Assembly (NCBI GenBank): GCA_016271365.2 | Contig: JADMNL010000028.1 | Span: 94,519,501 to 94,583,500, forward strand | Source: Neoceratodus forsteri | Taxonomy: Eukaryota > Chordata > Ceratodontiformes > Ceratodontidae | Length of the DNA stretch: 64,000 nucleotides | Direction of reading: 5' to 3' | Shown: positions 34,915 through 50,400 of the stretch, in pieces | How the letters are laid out: each line of letters begins with the position of its first letter | Numbering within the stretch: the first letter of the stretch is position 1 | The notes under the pieces: model-generated | What the model was told of the DNA's origin: nothing | The model's input: the letters and a program-made list of their open reading frames with translations, nothing else | The model's database searches: none | Made by a program: the position numbers and the translations under genes

Positions 34915-37900
34915 TATGTCAACTCCCTGAAGTCTGTGAACAACACAGAATTCCATAATCCAAAATTTAAAAATAACAACATGGAAGTATTAGCATATGT
35001 TGATGACACTGTGTTGTCATTCACCTCTCAACTGGATTTAAAAAGAAAAGTAAATAGATTTGAAAAGTTACACATAAAAAAAAATGAAATTAATAAACAA
35101 AAAACCCGATTTCTTTTTTCTAAACAAACAAACAAACAAAAAAAAAATCACTCTCCTTCATTTTGGCTAGGAGACCAGAAACTAGAAGTAGTAACACATT
35201 ATGATTATTCAAAAATGAACCACATAAATAATAATTAAATGGGGGAAAAACACTCTGATTGGCCAATCCAGAATTTTGAAGGGGAAAAAAAAACCAATAG
35301 CTGAAGTTCAAAGTTCTTATCACAAATTTGGGAGAATAGATCTTCAGGAAATGATACGGGCTTGATGGGCTAAATTGAAGCATGTATATTTTATGGGTGT
35401 GAAATTTGGGGATACAAGACAGGAAAGCACCAAAGAGACCTCTGAACAGAATCTACAGGAATCTGCTGAGACTGCCAAAATCAACTCCCACCTCAGTAGC
35501 CTTACAGTAGCAGAGCCTGGAGTTTGGCAACTACCGTTTTTAACTGAGAAGAGTATGTGTGACATACTGGCTTAATGTTTTGGAGGCTTCAGAAACCTAT
35601 TGGGTTAACATTACAGTTGAGCAGATAATGTGTTATAAAAAAACAGGTTGTAATTTACAGTGGGTTTCATATATGAATAATAAACAAAAGGAGCTGGGTT
35701 TAGGGTATTTATTCTTATTTCTAAAGTTGGAGCCGATACATTATAACATAGCAAAAACAGAACAAAGTATTGAGGATACTTATAAGCAACAAGAATTAGT
35801 AAAAAATAACAACACAAAAAGCACATTAATAGTTGGCAGTTAACCAAAACGATGTAAATTTGGAAGTTTATTTAAAATGTCTTCAAAATGCAACAGACAG
35901 AATAATTATAACAAGATTTAGGTTTAAAGTATGCAAAAGTATTTTTTTTTAAAGATAAAAACAAAGTTAACAACTTACTATTACTATTTTGAAACGGTAA
36001 TAACAGCATGATAGAAATTTGAACCATGAAAATCAGAGGAATATCTTCCTAGGTAACTGGTTGGCAATGGCAAATCTTTAAGAACATAAATACAAATTAC
36101 CGAGAAGGTTACTTACTTCCAATAATGCACTTACAGTATAGTAAATTAAGAACTGTTTTTTTCTCAAATCTTTACCCATTACACTACTTCATGAAGCGTT
36201 ACCACATAGCAGGAGCTAGGTAGCTCATGCATTTTTTATGGGCTGAAAAGATCTCATTTCCATAGGGATCTGAGAGTACGTGCACTACTGGGAATGTGTG
36301 TAGGTTATCAAACCCAAATTACCCAGGTATCCTGTTTCATATAATGAATACCTCTTACATTAGCTACATGCTTAAGCTTCATATTCTCCTGTTTTGGAAT
36401 AAATTCATGTTATACTGAGGTCTCTCTACCTATAGGAGACCTATCAGGTACATAGTTAATGGTACTGCGCAAATTATAATTTGCCTCTAACTACTATATT
36501 TGCACATATCAAAAGTTTTACTGTAATCATAAATCCTTAGCGAAACAATGGATGAATATCATCGTAAACTGTAACTGAACTCTATTATACTACAGTAATG
36601 CTGAAAGCAATGCACTGGAATATGATGGTGTATTAAGTGTAATTATACAATGGCAAGAAAATTTCCTGTTCTGTGATTGGTCAGTGTGTGCCTCGGACAG
36701 TGATGATATTAAGCTATAACATCACTGTATTAAGTCCAGGCACACACATATGACCGCATAACACAAATCATGCTACCACTCCTACAGGTACTGCTGCTGT
36801 GAACCCTCACTAAATCCGTGACAGTTTTAGCGCCCGCCCCCCCCATTTTCTTTGCATCTCACATTCACAACAAGTACCACAATTGAGACGCAGAATACAA
36901 TTGTTACAATGAATAGATTTCCTGCCAGCATTTCCTCTACCGAAACCGAGTGGCTTGACTAAACCGCGCTGACCGTTCTGTCGCAGCTTCACACATTCCC
37001 GCTCTGCCCTCGCTCTTCATCCCAACTAAAAACAACGGAACTCAGATTTAAACCACCATCCTCCAGTGACATTCCCAACTGTTACTTTCCTTACCATGCT
37101 CCACAGCTACTTTTCCTTTCTCCACAGACAGCGACGACATTCAAAACTGAAACAAAGCTGTGACGCCAAATGACTTTTCAATGTCCCTCACGTCACATAA
37201 CATAACCTCAATGAGAAGCGCTTCAGGACTGTGCACAGAGCATCAGTCAAGCAACAGCGCCACCCACTGGTGCAAAAAAATAGGGATTTCTTTTTTGAAA
37301 TGTATACTTACCCACATAAAAATCTAATAAAAATACATAAAAAACATACTTTTTTTTTTTTTTATTTTTTGTTACCAGACAAGCCATTGTATAATAGCAA
37401 TTAAAGGTACTCAGGATGTGGTTATCGACATCACCCTGGTAGGGAAGCACTCGCTTTGCCTCGTGCTTCAACCCACCCCAGGAGTGACGTTATTACACGA
37501 TAACACACACCCTGTCGTGCCTTATTGCTTAATTAATGTACAATTTTTATGTCTGTCTGTATTTCATAGTACCTATTTGGTGACCAAATTACATTTGTAC
37601 TTGAACTGTATGATATTGCTCATAAATAGATAATACAATGTTTTCAGTCACATAGGCAAGGAGGTATACATGAAGGAAATGGGGTGAGGTGGTTGATTAC
37701 ATGATAATCAGGATACATCAGGAGAAGACCAAAGTTTGAGGCCATAGTATAGAAGTGAGATTTTAAGAGTGATTAGAAGTGTAATGGAATCAGTATATTG
37801 CAGCTCTCTAGGGAGACTGTTCCATGGGGTACTGCCAAAAGATGAGAAAGATCTGCCACTAATAGGACTGATTTGAATGAACAAAAAGAGAGGCAAAAGT

Positions 37901-40900
37901 CAGCTAAGTACAAGGATCACAACAGAAAATGGGAGTAGGCAGATCAGAGTGATGTGGCCAGCCAAGACCATTTAGGGATTTTAAGTAAAGAAAAATAACT
38001 TTACATTAGATTGCTTGAGTAAATGCATGCGTGATGGAATGTATGTCGATCATGTTTTAGTATCCCTTTATCCAGCTTGGTCAAAAGTTGGTGGCATCAG
38101 GTGGTTTCAAGAATATTTTTTTTTAAATAGTTTTTATTGAGGAAATGCCAAATAACAAACATACATTACAAAGATAAAACCTGGGTGCCTTTCCAGCAAT
38201 CTCTCATTTACAGTACTACAGATCCAATACTGAGTCTTGACTAATACAGAGGTCTTTGATCCAAATGAGTATGCCTGCATGAAGTCATTTCACAAATTTA
38301 CAACTAAACAAAGTAATATCTAACTGTTTTATGAGCTATAAATGGAAATTACATACTTACTATAATTACTGATCTTCTTGGACAGTCTCCATCACTCACT
38401 CACACTAGTGGGATAGCGCCAGAGGTGCTAAGACCAAGTGGGAGCCAAAAATTTTCTGAAGGGTCGGCACCGAGGTAGGACTGCGCATGCGCGGCACTGC
38501 AAGACTGACTCGCGCCTGTGTAGGCTATCTCGGCATCGACCCTCCAACCGAATCAGTACCTTTTCGACCGAGGAGGTGCAGTGCAACTAATGAGAATAAC
38601 TCATTCTGAGTTTCTGGGCCTGAGAAGGCCCAGATGGCCTTTGTAAGAAAGGTCAAAGAACAATGTCTTCACAGTCCGAACCATAGGGCCATGAAGACCA
38701 GGAAAGAAAAATGAGTGAACCCAGGGGATGGTGGGTGGGCGTGTGAATGAGTGATGGAGACTGTCCAAGAAGACCAATAGTTATGGTAAGTACGTAATTT
38801 CCATATCTTCCTGGACTAAGTCTCCATCACTCATTCACACTAGTGGGAGAGTACCGAGCTAAAACCAACAACCCTGAGTAGGGTGGCAGGAGATAGGGTT
38901 CACCCAGAAAGGACGGCCAAGGACTGTCCTGTTAATAAAAAAGCCGTCTTGTAAAGAGCATCCAGAATATAATGCTTACAAGATAAGCGCTCGAGTTGTA
39001 ACGCACCACTTTGCAGACGACTGCAATGGGCACAAAATGAAACTCTGCCAGGAAGCTGCAACCACTCAGAGAGCGGCAAGAACCCAGACTCACAATTTGG
39101 TACAGGACCAAAATTAATAGTGTCAAAGACATGTACTGAGCTAACGTAAAAGGAACTCAGGAACTGCAAGAGCTGGAGGTAAAGTGTACTGGTTCAGGGT
39201 AGACCGAAAAGTGCAGACAGAACCCCCACTACCAAGTGTGGCTGACCGGAAAACAACAAGTCCAGGAGCACTTGAACCCCTTATTTGGTGAGCAAAAGAA
39301 GGTTCAGGTGGGGTTAGCCCATCAAGAAGAATGGTTTTCACTTGGTCACTGAAACCTTCCTGATGGAAAGCGAAGCACAACTTAGAAGCCTCTTGTGGTG
39401 GTCTAGTAGAATCAGATCCTAGCCACTGCATATTCCAAAAAGGAATCATCCTGCCCCTCTGTGTATAACTGTAGTAGCAGTCTCTGAACTCAGGGAAGAA
39501 AGAAAAAAGTGTACAGGAGGATGTGTCCACTGCGGAAAAAAAAAACATTCCAAAAGGAAAAAAACGGGCTGGATCTATAAGGCAAATAGAGGCAGATGTG
39601 TGTCGAGGAGGGACACAGCAGGACCAAGCTAGGGCTAACACATTCGTTGAAGTGACCGAATAGTGGCAGTAGTGGCTCCATGCGATGAGGCACTACTTAC
39701 TCCAGCCTCCCTGAAGGGAGTAAGAGGACTCTAGTTTGCCTTGTTGAAAAAAACAAACATCACAGCTCCGTCACGCAGTCGGAGAGGATAGCTTCGTGTG
39801 CGATTGGCTCAGAACCAGTGCACAGGAACTGAAGGTGTGAATATTTGAGAAGCTATCTTGGAAAAGACCTACTTGACCTATGATCAAGAAAGGAGCATAT
39901 CGTCTGTTAAGTTGAAGTAAGCATGGAAGTAGGAGTCTAAGTTCCGACTCGCTGAAGAGTCACTTCTGTTGCTGTGAGGATCTGATCAAGAGAAGAAAGC
40001 CTGATTTAAAAAAAAAAAAGAGAGAGAGAGAGAGACTAACAGACTGGTTAGACACCTAGGTTTTGGAAATATCTCGGAATAAGAGAAATCTCTCTAGAGA
40101 AAAGAGGCGAGTCATACCACCGTTGGATCGGACTGCCCCGGGGTAGAAGAAATCAGGTACTCTTTGCCGAAGTTTAGAGACGACCGCCTCAGGGTTGAGG
40201 CAGAACCTGACCAGATCCAAAGTGTGGTATTGGGAAATTCTGACTAGGCCCTGTGCTGTGAAATTTTTTTTTTTTTTAGTCTGAGCCTGACAAGGTTGCA
40301 GGCCGCTATTTCGCAAGGATTGCCCGATACAGAAATGACAAGGATATCATGCCTCTGAGGAACAGGAGAAGCCTGAGGATCCATAACTGAACTCTTGACT
40401 GGACTAATAATAATAGCTAGACAGATGTTAACATAGAAACATAGAATTTGACGGCAGATAAGGATCGCTTGGCCCACCCAGTCTGCCCATTTCCCTACCT
40501 ACTGGATAAGCTGCAGATCCTAGTTAACCAGCAGCCTACTTCTTCCTACCCCAACCCCCTAGAATGGCCTTATGACTGTCCCATGCATGCTTGAATTCCA
40601 CCACTGATTTTGACTCCACAACCTCCTCCGGAAGGCCGTTCCATGCATCCACAACCCTCTCTGTGAAAAAATACTTCCTTAAATTACCTCTGAGCCGCCC
40701 CTCCCTCATCTTCAAATTGTGCCCTCTTGTTCTGGCACACCTCTTTTTGAAAGATGCTACCCTCTTGGACTTTGTTGATTCCCTTGAGGTACTTGAACGT
40801 TTCTATCATGTCCTCCTCTCCCTCCTTTCTCGAGGCTATACATATTAAGCTCCTTTCGTCTCTCTTCATATGTCTTCCGATGCAGACCCTGCACCATTTA

Positions 40901-43900
40901 GTTGCCCTCCTCTGGACAGCTTCCATCCTGTCTATGTCTTTGCGGAGACTGGGTCTCCAGAACTGCAACAAGTACTCCAGATGGGGTCTCACCAGCTGTC
41001 TGTACAGAGGGATAATAACTTCCTGTTTTCTACTGGTGATGCCGCTCCCTATGCATCCCAGTGTCCCTCCGGCCCTCCTTGCTGCCCTCTCACATTGCTT
41101 GCCCACCTTTAGGTCATCTAATATGACTATCCCCAGGTCCCTTTCCATTTTTGTTGTTGTTAGTATCTCAACCCCCATTGTGTACTCTTCCCCTGGGTTT
41201 TTGTTTCCCAGGTGCATTACCTTGCACTTCTTAGCATTGAATCTAAGCTGCCATACATTTGATCGTTCCTCTAACCTTGCCAAGTCCCTTCTCATCCTTT
41301 CCACCCCACCCTGTGCATCAACTCTGTTGCAGATCTTTGTGTCATCTGCAAAGAGACATAGTTTTCCTTCCAGTCCCTCTGCAATGTCACTTATAAAAGA
41401 CATTGAAGAGGACCGGTCCTAATACTGAACCCTGCGGTACCCCACTAGTAACCCTCCTTTCTTCTGAGTGGACTCCATTTACTATTACTCTCTGTGTCCT
41501 ATTCTCCAGCCAATTCTTTACCCAGGCTGTCATCTTGGGACCCACTCCCAGGCTGGCTAACTTGTATATTAATCTTTTGTGTGGGACTGTGTCAAATGCC
41601 TTGCTAAAGTCTAGGTAGGCCATGTCCACAGCCCCTCCCTGATCTACTACGTTGGTCACCCAGTCAAAGAAATCTATCAGATTAGTCTGGCATGACCTTC
41701 CTACTGTGAATCCATGCTGCCTAGGGTCCAGTGCCCCTCTGGCCTCTAGATACTCGACAATTCTTTCCTTCAGAAGTGATTCCATCATTTTCCCTATCAC
41801 TGAGGTTAAACTAACATGTCTGTAGTTTCCTGTCTGCCTTGCTCCCACTTTTGTGAAGGAATCACATCTGCCCTCCTCCAGTCCTCGGGTACCACCCCAT
41901 CCTCCCATGATTTGTTAAAAGGGTAGTCAGTGGTGTCACTAGTTCTACCCTTAGTTCTTTTAAATTCTGGGATGATCCCATCAGGCCCCATTGCTTTGTC
42001 CACCTTCAGTTTTAAGAGTTCTTTAGAACCCTTTTTCTGTAAATGGGCTGATATCAACTTCTGTATCCAGAGTGTTTCTACTGTTTGTTTTAGGTACCTC
42101 CCTCTTCATTTGTAAATACTGAGCAAAAATATTTGTTTAGTATCTCTGCCTTTTCACAGTCTCCTCTGCCCACCCTCCTCCCCTTTATTAAGCCTCACTA
42201 TCCCTCCTTGGTCTTCCTTCGCTCCTGATGTACCTATAAAGGTTTTATCCCTTTCTTAACTGAGTTGGCTGTCTTTTCCTCGGTTTGGGCCTTTGCTGTT
42301 CTGACTGCCTTCCCAGCCTCTTTTGCTTTAACTGATACAGTTCCCTGTCCTGCTCCTTCTGCGATTCCTTGTACTTCCTGAATGCTTTCTTTTTCTCTTG
42401 AACCTTCACTGCCACTTCCTTTGAGAACCATAGTGGTTTCTTACATCGTTTTGTTTTGTTTATTTGCTTCACACAAAGGCTCGTTACCTCTGTGATGGCA
42501 GTTTTATTATTCCCATTGTTCTTCCACCCTCCTTCCTGCCCATTTGCTAGTACATTCCTTAGGCACTCACCCATTTTAGAAGTCAGCCCTCCTAAAGTCC
42601 AGTAGTTTTGCCTTTGGCTTGGCTCTATTGCTGTGTTTATTGTGAACCATACTGTTCGATGGTCGCTAGTTCCCAGATGGCTGCCACTTCTACATCTGTG
42701 ATCCTCTCCATCTCCATTTGAGAGAACCAGGTCTAAGATTGCTCCCTCTCGAGTGGGCTCCAATACTAGTTGTCTAAGGCATGCCCCTGTAGGGCATCTA
42801 GAATAACCCCACTCTTCTAAATGCTGCTGCAACTGCACTCCAGTTAACATCTGGCATATTCAGATCACCCATCAGCAATATCTCCCTTTTTCTGCCATTC
42901 TAAGTATACTTTCTATCATTTCCTTGCCCATTTCCTCCCCCTGAGAGAAGTCTGTGTCCTAACCCTGTCTGGGATTGTGGTGCCATTGCCTGTTTCAAAT
43001 TTACCCACAGTGCTTCTTCTCCTCCCTGTTTACCCTTTTGTTCTGTTGCTTTTATTCCTTCCCTTATGTAAAGAGCTATTCCTCCTCCTCTTTTACCCTC
43101 CCTGTCCCTCCTGTAGATAGTGTATCCTGGTATGTTTATGTCCCAGTCATGATTTTGTGTGTACCATGTTTCTGTGACTGCCACGATATCCAGATGTTCC
43201 TCCTCCATCAAGGCCACTAATTCAGGAAGCTTGTTACCCAGACTATGGCCATTGGTACTCATTGCTCTCCATTTTTTGATGGCTTTACCTTCTGTTGCAA
43301 CATCCCCCACTGACCTTTCTACCTCGGTCTTTTTCTCATTTAGTACCCTGTTTTGTAGGGAGAGGCTGGGATTTTCCTGCTGCTTATCAGTGCCTCCCCT
43401 TTGACTAGTTTAAAAGCTTGCCAATGAAGCATTTAAACCGATTGCTCAAAAGACTTGTTCCCTTCCTGGACAGATGCAGACCATCCTGCCAGTATAGGCT
43501 GGTGTCCCTCCAGGTGGAACCCCAGTCCCCAATGAAGCCAAACCCCTGTGCTCCACACCATTTTTTCAACCATTCATTAAACTGCATGGTGCTAACTACC
43601 CTCGCCTCCCCCATGCCATTGACAGGCAGCACCTCTGAGAAGGATACTGTGTGTGCTACTTGTCTTAGGCCCCTCCCCAACTCTACAATGTCCTCCTGCA
43701 CTGCTCTAATCTCGTGATGAGCCAAGTCATTTGTCCCTAGGTGGACAATTACATCCAGCACAGACTCCCTTGCAGCAGTTCTTGTGATCCTGAGGATGCG
43801 ATTCCTGTCCCTCCAAGCCATGGCACCAGGCAGGCACCTTACTTCAGTTTTCCCAGCTCCCCCCAGTTCTATCCCCCTAATGATTGAGTCCCCCACCAGG

Positions 43901-44380
43901 AGCTGCTTCCTTTCCCTGTGGTGTCCTCTGCCTCCTTCCTGTGGGCCTCCCTTGTGACAGTTGTCATCAGTCTTCTCTGCGGGTGCATCCATAGGGGAAC
44001 TATGCTCCCCCAGAATGGTGTATGGATTGTGGAGTGGAACAATTGACTGGGTGTGCCTCCATTCCACCATCCTCACCCTCCCTGAGCCCACTGTGGTCCA
44101 ACTGCTGTGCTTTCATCGCAACCTCTGAGGTAGTGGTGGTGGCGCTGGTGCTCCCTGGATGCGGGAGGTTCCCTTCCTACTGTCCAGTGTGGCCTGGGGG
44201 AAGGTTTCCTTACTACTGTCAAGTGCAGCCTGAAGATGGGTAACTTCCTCCCTCAGGGCAGAGAGTTGTCTGCAAATAGGGCAGCATCTCAGCCTCCAGA
44301 AAGACTCCCGGAAGACTGCTGCCCCACAGCCATTACATTGCACTACTCCCCACATGTTTATCTACTTTTTGTTTGTTTTG

Positions 44381-44435
<55 letters not shown>

Positions 44436-47400
44436 CGTCGTGTGTGTGTGTGTGTGTGTGTGTGTGATTGGCTTGTTATATAGAAAATATATATATATAT
44501 TATGCAATGTGTATGTTATATTGTCAGTGCAGTGTGCTAGAGAGGATATGACAGTGATATGCACCTTGCACTCTTGAGAAATGATGTCAGAACCCCAGGT
44601 ATAAAGGAACTATTTCCAGGGGTGGGTGGGGTGAGGGTGGGAAGGGTTGGGCCTAAACTGTGCCCTCACAAAACAATCAGCTAAAAGCCTCACCCACAGC
44701 TCGATGAGTGCCTTCCTGTCAGCAAGATGCCCTACGCAACAATTTGACAGAGAAAATACCCTGCTAATCAAACAGAGAAAAATCCAGACATCCAAGTCGG
44801 GCACAGGTAAACCTCTCCAGCCCCAAAACAGCCTGGTGGTTTGTTAGCCACAAAGGAAAATCAAATATGCAGTTATTTCAGCCTTTCTGAAGATGCTGAC
44901 AAGATAAGCAGTTTTGAAAACCCCCTTCCTGAATTAAAAACTAAAATAATTAAACACAAAGCAATACCAATGTAAAAGTAAGGAAAACTTCTCTCAGATG
45001 TAAGCAAGAGAGAGAGAGAGAGATTAGTTACAGATATCTAGTCCAATATAGTCTATCCCATGCAGCTTCTCAGTTGTTTCAAAGCACACCCAGTACACAA
45101 CTTGGAAGATGGACTTCTGTCTGAAACAGGATCACACCAGTAGTTTATAGTAATTGATCAATGCTGAAATGGTCAAGCTAGAACAATTGGCTGTGATGCA
45201 GGTTTCCCTGACTTGTGAAGACAATTTCCCCCACCTCAGGCTATGTCTGGCATCCAATTACAAACTGCAGCCTTTGCTATTTTAAATCACACTACTACCA
45301 CCAGCAAATATTGCAAAATATATTGATGCAGATTGTCACAGAATTCTAGTAATCAGTCCAGTTAGCCACAAGAGAAAATCAAATATGCAGTTATTTCAAC
45401 CCTTCTGAAGATGCTGACAAGATAAGCAGTTTTGAAAACCCCCTTCCTGAATTAAAAACTAAAATAATTAAACACAAAGCAATACCAATGTAAAAGTAAG
45501 GAAAACTTCTCTCAGGTGTAAGCAAGACAGAGAGATTAGTTACAGATATCTAGTCCAATATAGTATATCCCATGCAGCTTCTCAGTTGTTTCAAAGTACA
45601 CCCAGTACACAACTTGGAAGAAGATGGACTTCTGTCTGAAACAGGATTACTCCAGTAGTGTATAGTAATTGATCAATGCTGAAAACCACCTGTGCTGCAG
45701 CAGCCACCAGAGGGGCAGCATTAGAAGGGGGCTGTATACCCCTATCAAAGGAGTGGAAGAGTCTGTGCATCTCCTGACCACTGAATTAGAATTTTCCACA
45801 GAGTGTAATTGTCTTGACGACTGAAAGAGTCTAGACGCAGAGGTGTGTGATCCACGGATGCAGTCTGAACACTACGGTGGACCCCATTACTGAGGAACTA
45901 CTGAAAAGAGCTTCCATCACGGACTCTGAAGATAGAGAGGGCATGTCCTTCAGTATATAAAATGAGCCATCCGCTGTATCACTAATCAGAAGGACAGGGA
46001 GAGACTCATCTAGATGCCCTTCTACCACAGAAGGACCCCAAGAGAGGTCTAAGTCAGAGCCACTAGAGACTCCGCCACCAGGAAGGGTGTCAAGGAGCTT
46101 GGCACCACGTAGTGAGCTGAGAAAGTGCTGAGCAGAATGAGAAACTCCGCTGACAGAACAGAAGAGTCCCATCAGCAGAAGACCGCTGGATGACACAAGA
46201 CCTGATGCAGACCGCCACCTACTAAGATGTGTGGAAAAAAATAATCCGCAGAACAGGACTTCATTCTGCGGAAATATCCTGCCACCAGTCCTGCGGAGAA
46301 GAGGTCTGCAAATGGAGATCTGTCCGTAGTTCTGTCGGACAGAACCAGCTGGCACCCCTGTGGCACCAGCGTCACTTGTGGCACAGGAGGGCAGCAAGCA
46401 GCACCTATGCCAACCTGGGAGACACCCAAGGGCACCCACGGTGGACCTGCATGTATCCTCAGCACCCATGATAGCAATGGCATGCAAGGGCACCTCCCGA
46501 CACCCATGGCACCCATGGTACCATGGCACCCAAGAAACTCATGGCAGCAAGGCACCTGAGGGCAACCATGGCAGCAATGACACCCAAGGCACCATGGTAC
46601 CCATGACATCCATGGTACCCATGACACCCATGGACTCATGGACCCCACAACACCCATGGAACCAAAGATACCCATGGCACCCATGGGTGCCAGGTGCCAC
46701 CTGCGGGTTCCCAGCACCACCCAAAGCATCCGCGAGTGTACAGTACCACCCTTCGGTGCCTGCACCACCTATGAGCACCCGTGACACCATGAGACACCCA
46801 CGGCACCGCTAGCGGTGCCGGCAACGAAGGCAACAATGACAGCACCCATGGTGCCACACAGGGCCCACAGCACTGAGCGCAGCACCCAGTGTGACACCCA
46901 GCATGGCGCTGAGCACAGCGCCAATTGCAATGCCTAGTGCACCGCCAAGCATTACACCCAGCATGGTGCTAAGTGCGATGCCCAGCGCGGCACTGAGCGT
47001 GACACCAGGCTGACCCAAACACCAGCAGCACTGCCTATGGCACCAATGCCAAACCAGTGGCATGATGCTGAACCTTCGGCACCACCAAGGCATCGGACAC
47101 GGTGCCAGGAAAAACACCTTGGAAAAGCCAGTGGAGAAGAAGGAAAAAGGTGGTGCCCGTGCTGGTCCCAGCATGGAAAAGGAAGAGGGGGGTAGGCACG
47201 AGGGGTCGACATGACGGCGAAGGCACCCAGAGGGCACCAAGCTTATCCTGATCCAATTGACCCGGCTCCGGTCCAACAGCTCCGAGGCCCGGAGGCCCCA
47301 AAAACAGGAACACAGCCAGGAAAAGAGGAAAGTCAAACCCCCTGCTCCACAGGAGCGGCCCAGAGGTGAAACTGCTCACCGGAACTCCAACGAGGACAGG

Positions 47401-50400
47401 ATGAAGTCCGGAGCCGAGAAAGCGGCCGTTAGGAGTGGGGCCAAGGGGAACCCACAAAAGTCGGTTTAGGCCTATCGCCCCTTCTGACAAACAATCCTCG
47501 TGCAGACATACCAAAGGGCAACCTCGAGTAGCACGGATTCTTCTTCCCCAGACGAGGAAGAAGAGCTCGAGGCTAAGTGGAGCTGGATCCCTGGAACCGC
47601 TAGATTCGTACTTCAGTGGACTGTCCCCCGTTACTTAAGGTCGGCGGACCGGGCACAGCCCCTCTGCCATAACAACCTTCAAACCGTCACCGCTACCGTC
47701 TAAGGACGACTCCGTTGATGGCAGGAAAGAATTTCTTTTTCTTCATAATCTACTTTTCTTGTTCATAAAATAAGAAATTACTACTAAATAGTTAAATTAA
47801 ACACTAAAAGCTGCTGTCGTATAGACGAAAACTTTGACTCCGGCAGATGAGCAACGTCAAGATCCAAGTGCACTCGACGGCGGGTGAAAAGGAACTGAGG
47901 CAGTTGGAGGGTCGACGCTGAGACAGCCTACACGACGCCGAGTCAGTCTTCACGGTGCCGCGCATGCGCGGTCCTACCTAGGCGGCGACACTTCAGAAAA
48001 TTTTTGGCTCCCGCTTGGTCCTATCCCACTAGTGTGAATGAGTGATGGAGACTTGGTCCGGGAAGATCATTCAATAAGAGTTCAGTATTGTGGAAGGTAG
48101 TAGTCTGTATCTGAGTGAGTCAGAGAAAGGGGTCCTCTATATCCTTAAACCTGTGCATATTTGCCCCTGCAAGGTGCGATAACCTCTCATACTCTGCCAA
48201 TTTTGTGAGAGAGGTCAACCACTCCGAAAAGGAGAGAGGGGAGTCAGATCTCCATTTAAGAAGAATTTGCCTTTTAGCTTCTAATGCTGCAGGCTGAAGC
48301 CAGCTTTTCTAGTAGTGAGAGATCACCGGATCACTTAGAGGGCCTCCCAAGGACCAAAACTTTATAAGTGAGAGTCATGACCACAGAATATTTATAAGGG
48401 TTCCCACTGATTTATGTCATCTCCAGCAAATGTCTGTGAGCATAAGGCCCATCTTTATGAGTACTTCAGGTGTACGATACCATCTGTGGAGAACCTTTTT
48501 TTTTTCGGATTAGATGGTAATGCACATCCCTAAGATCCGAATAGGCATTCTTCAACATAGCTTCCCAGGTGGACTGGGAAGAAAAAATTACTCACCATAG
48601 TAATGTTGTTTCTTCTAATGGAGTCTTGCTGTATTCAGACATAATGCAGTTAGCCCGAGCACTTGAACTGCCCCGGAGAGGAAAGAGTTAACTCTATGCA
48701 GAAGCATAGAACGTTGAGCTCGAGCTTGGTTTTCAAACCTCTGTCTGTGGTACTTCCCAGTGTAACCGTCAGATTCTCACGAGCTAACTAACTAGTAACT
48801 AAAGTATGGAAATTGTTCAAATATAGCCAAATGGCAAAATATATCTTCTTGGGCCTCAAAAGACTCAAGTCGAGAACCCAAGAAGGAAAGGTAGTGACAA
48901 TATTTAGTAAAACACCAGAAAAAATAATAATAATAACAACAACATCTACCCCACCCAAGAGGGAGGGTACAAGGTACACCCCTGAGGTGCAACACTGTAC
49001 CTGCCAGCCCACTTCCCAAAACCAGGTTCTGAGAGGGGAGGCAGGGGGAAGGACTGAATACAGCAAGACTCCATTAGAAGAAACAACATTACTATGGTGA
49101 GTAATTTTTTTCTTCAAACAACAAGAAGTCTTGCTGTATTCAGACATAATGCAGACTACCAAGCAGTTCCCTATGGAGGAGGGAAAGCAGAACCTACTTT
49201 GGGAAGAGGCTGTGCAGTAGTGCTGTACCAAACCTAGCATCACTCCTAGCCTGGATGTCCAGGAAGTAATGCTTAGTGAAAGTATGTACTGTTTTCCAGG
49301 TGGCTGCTTTACAGATCTCTAACAAAGGTATATCTCTGGCTGCAGCTAGAGAAGCAGCTGTACCCCTGGTCGAGTGAGCCCTCAGGCCTAAAGGGGGCGT
49401 CCTACCCAACTTGTCATAACAAAATTGTATACAAGAAACAATCCACCTGGCAATAGTTCTCTTAGTGGCAGGCTTACCCTTTCCCACTTCACCATAAGTG
49501 AAAAACAATTGAAGACAGTCATTTCTATGTACCTTAGAATGCTCAGTGTAGTAGCTAAGGGTCCTCTTAATATCCAGACTGTGTAACCTTCTTTCACCTG
49601 AAGAATGGTCAGTGAAAAACACAGGGAGAGATAGACTGGTTCAGATGAAAATCTGAAACCACTTTGGGCACGAACCTCCTATTGGTTCTGAGGACTACTT
49701 TGTCCCTATGGAAGGAGATGAAGTCAGGTTCCACTGACAGAGCCTATAACTCACTAATCTGCCTGGCAGAAGTAATAGCTACCAGGAACACAGTTTTCCA
49801 GGTCAAGTACTTCAATTCGGCTGAAGCCAGAGGTTCAAAGGGTGGCTGCATTAGCTGAGCTATGCAGACATTAAGATCCCAAGGCAGAGTGGGCTCCCTA
49901 AAGGGAGGGTTAATGTGAACCAGACCTTTGAAAAACTTTCTGAAAACAGGATGAGATGCCAGGGAAGAAAAAATTACTCACCTTAGTAATGATGTCTCTT
50001 CTAATGGAGTCTTGCTGTATTCTGACAATAGCAGTGAGTCCCAACCTTCGAACTGCCCCTGAGATGAAAGAGTTAACTAACGCTGAGCTCGAGCTAGGTT
50101 GAGACTCTGTCTGTTGCTGTTTGAACTCAAACCATCAGATCTTTACGAGCTAAACTCACTGAGGTCCTGTGTGGAAGCTGTAAACCTACACTAGTCCACT
50201 GGCTACTTAACATAAAAACAAATTTTTTGGGTCCCAAAACAAAGACTCAAGTCAGGAAACCCAAAAAATGAAATAAACACAACACCCAATCACCCAAAGA
50301 AAGAGGGTGATAACAAAAAAGGGTGGGGCACCTCCTGAGTGCCAACACTGCCACTGCCCACCCACATCCCAAAAACAAAGGTTCTGAGAGGGGAAGGCAG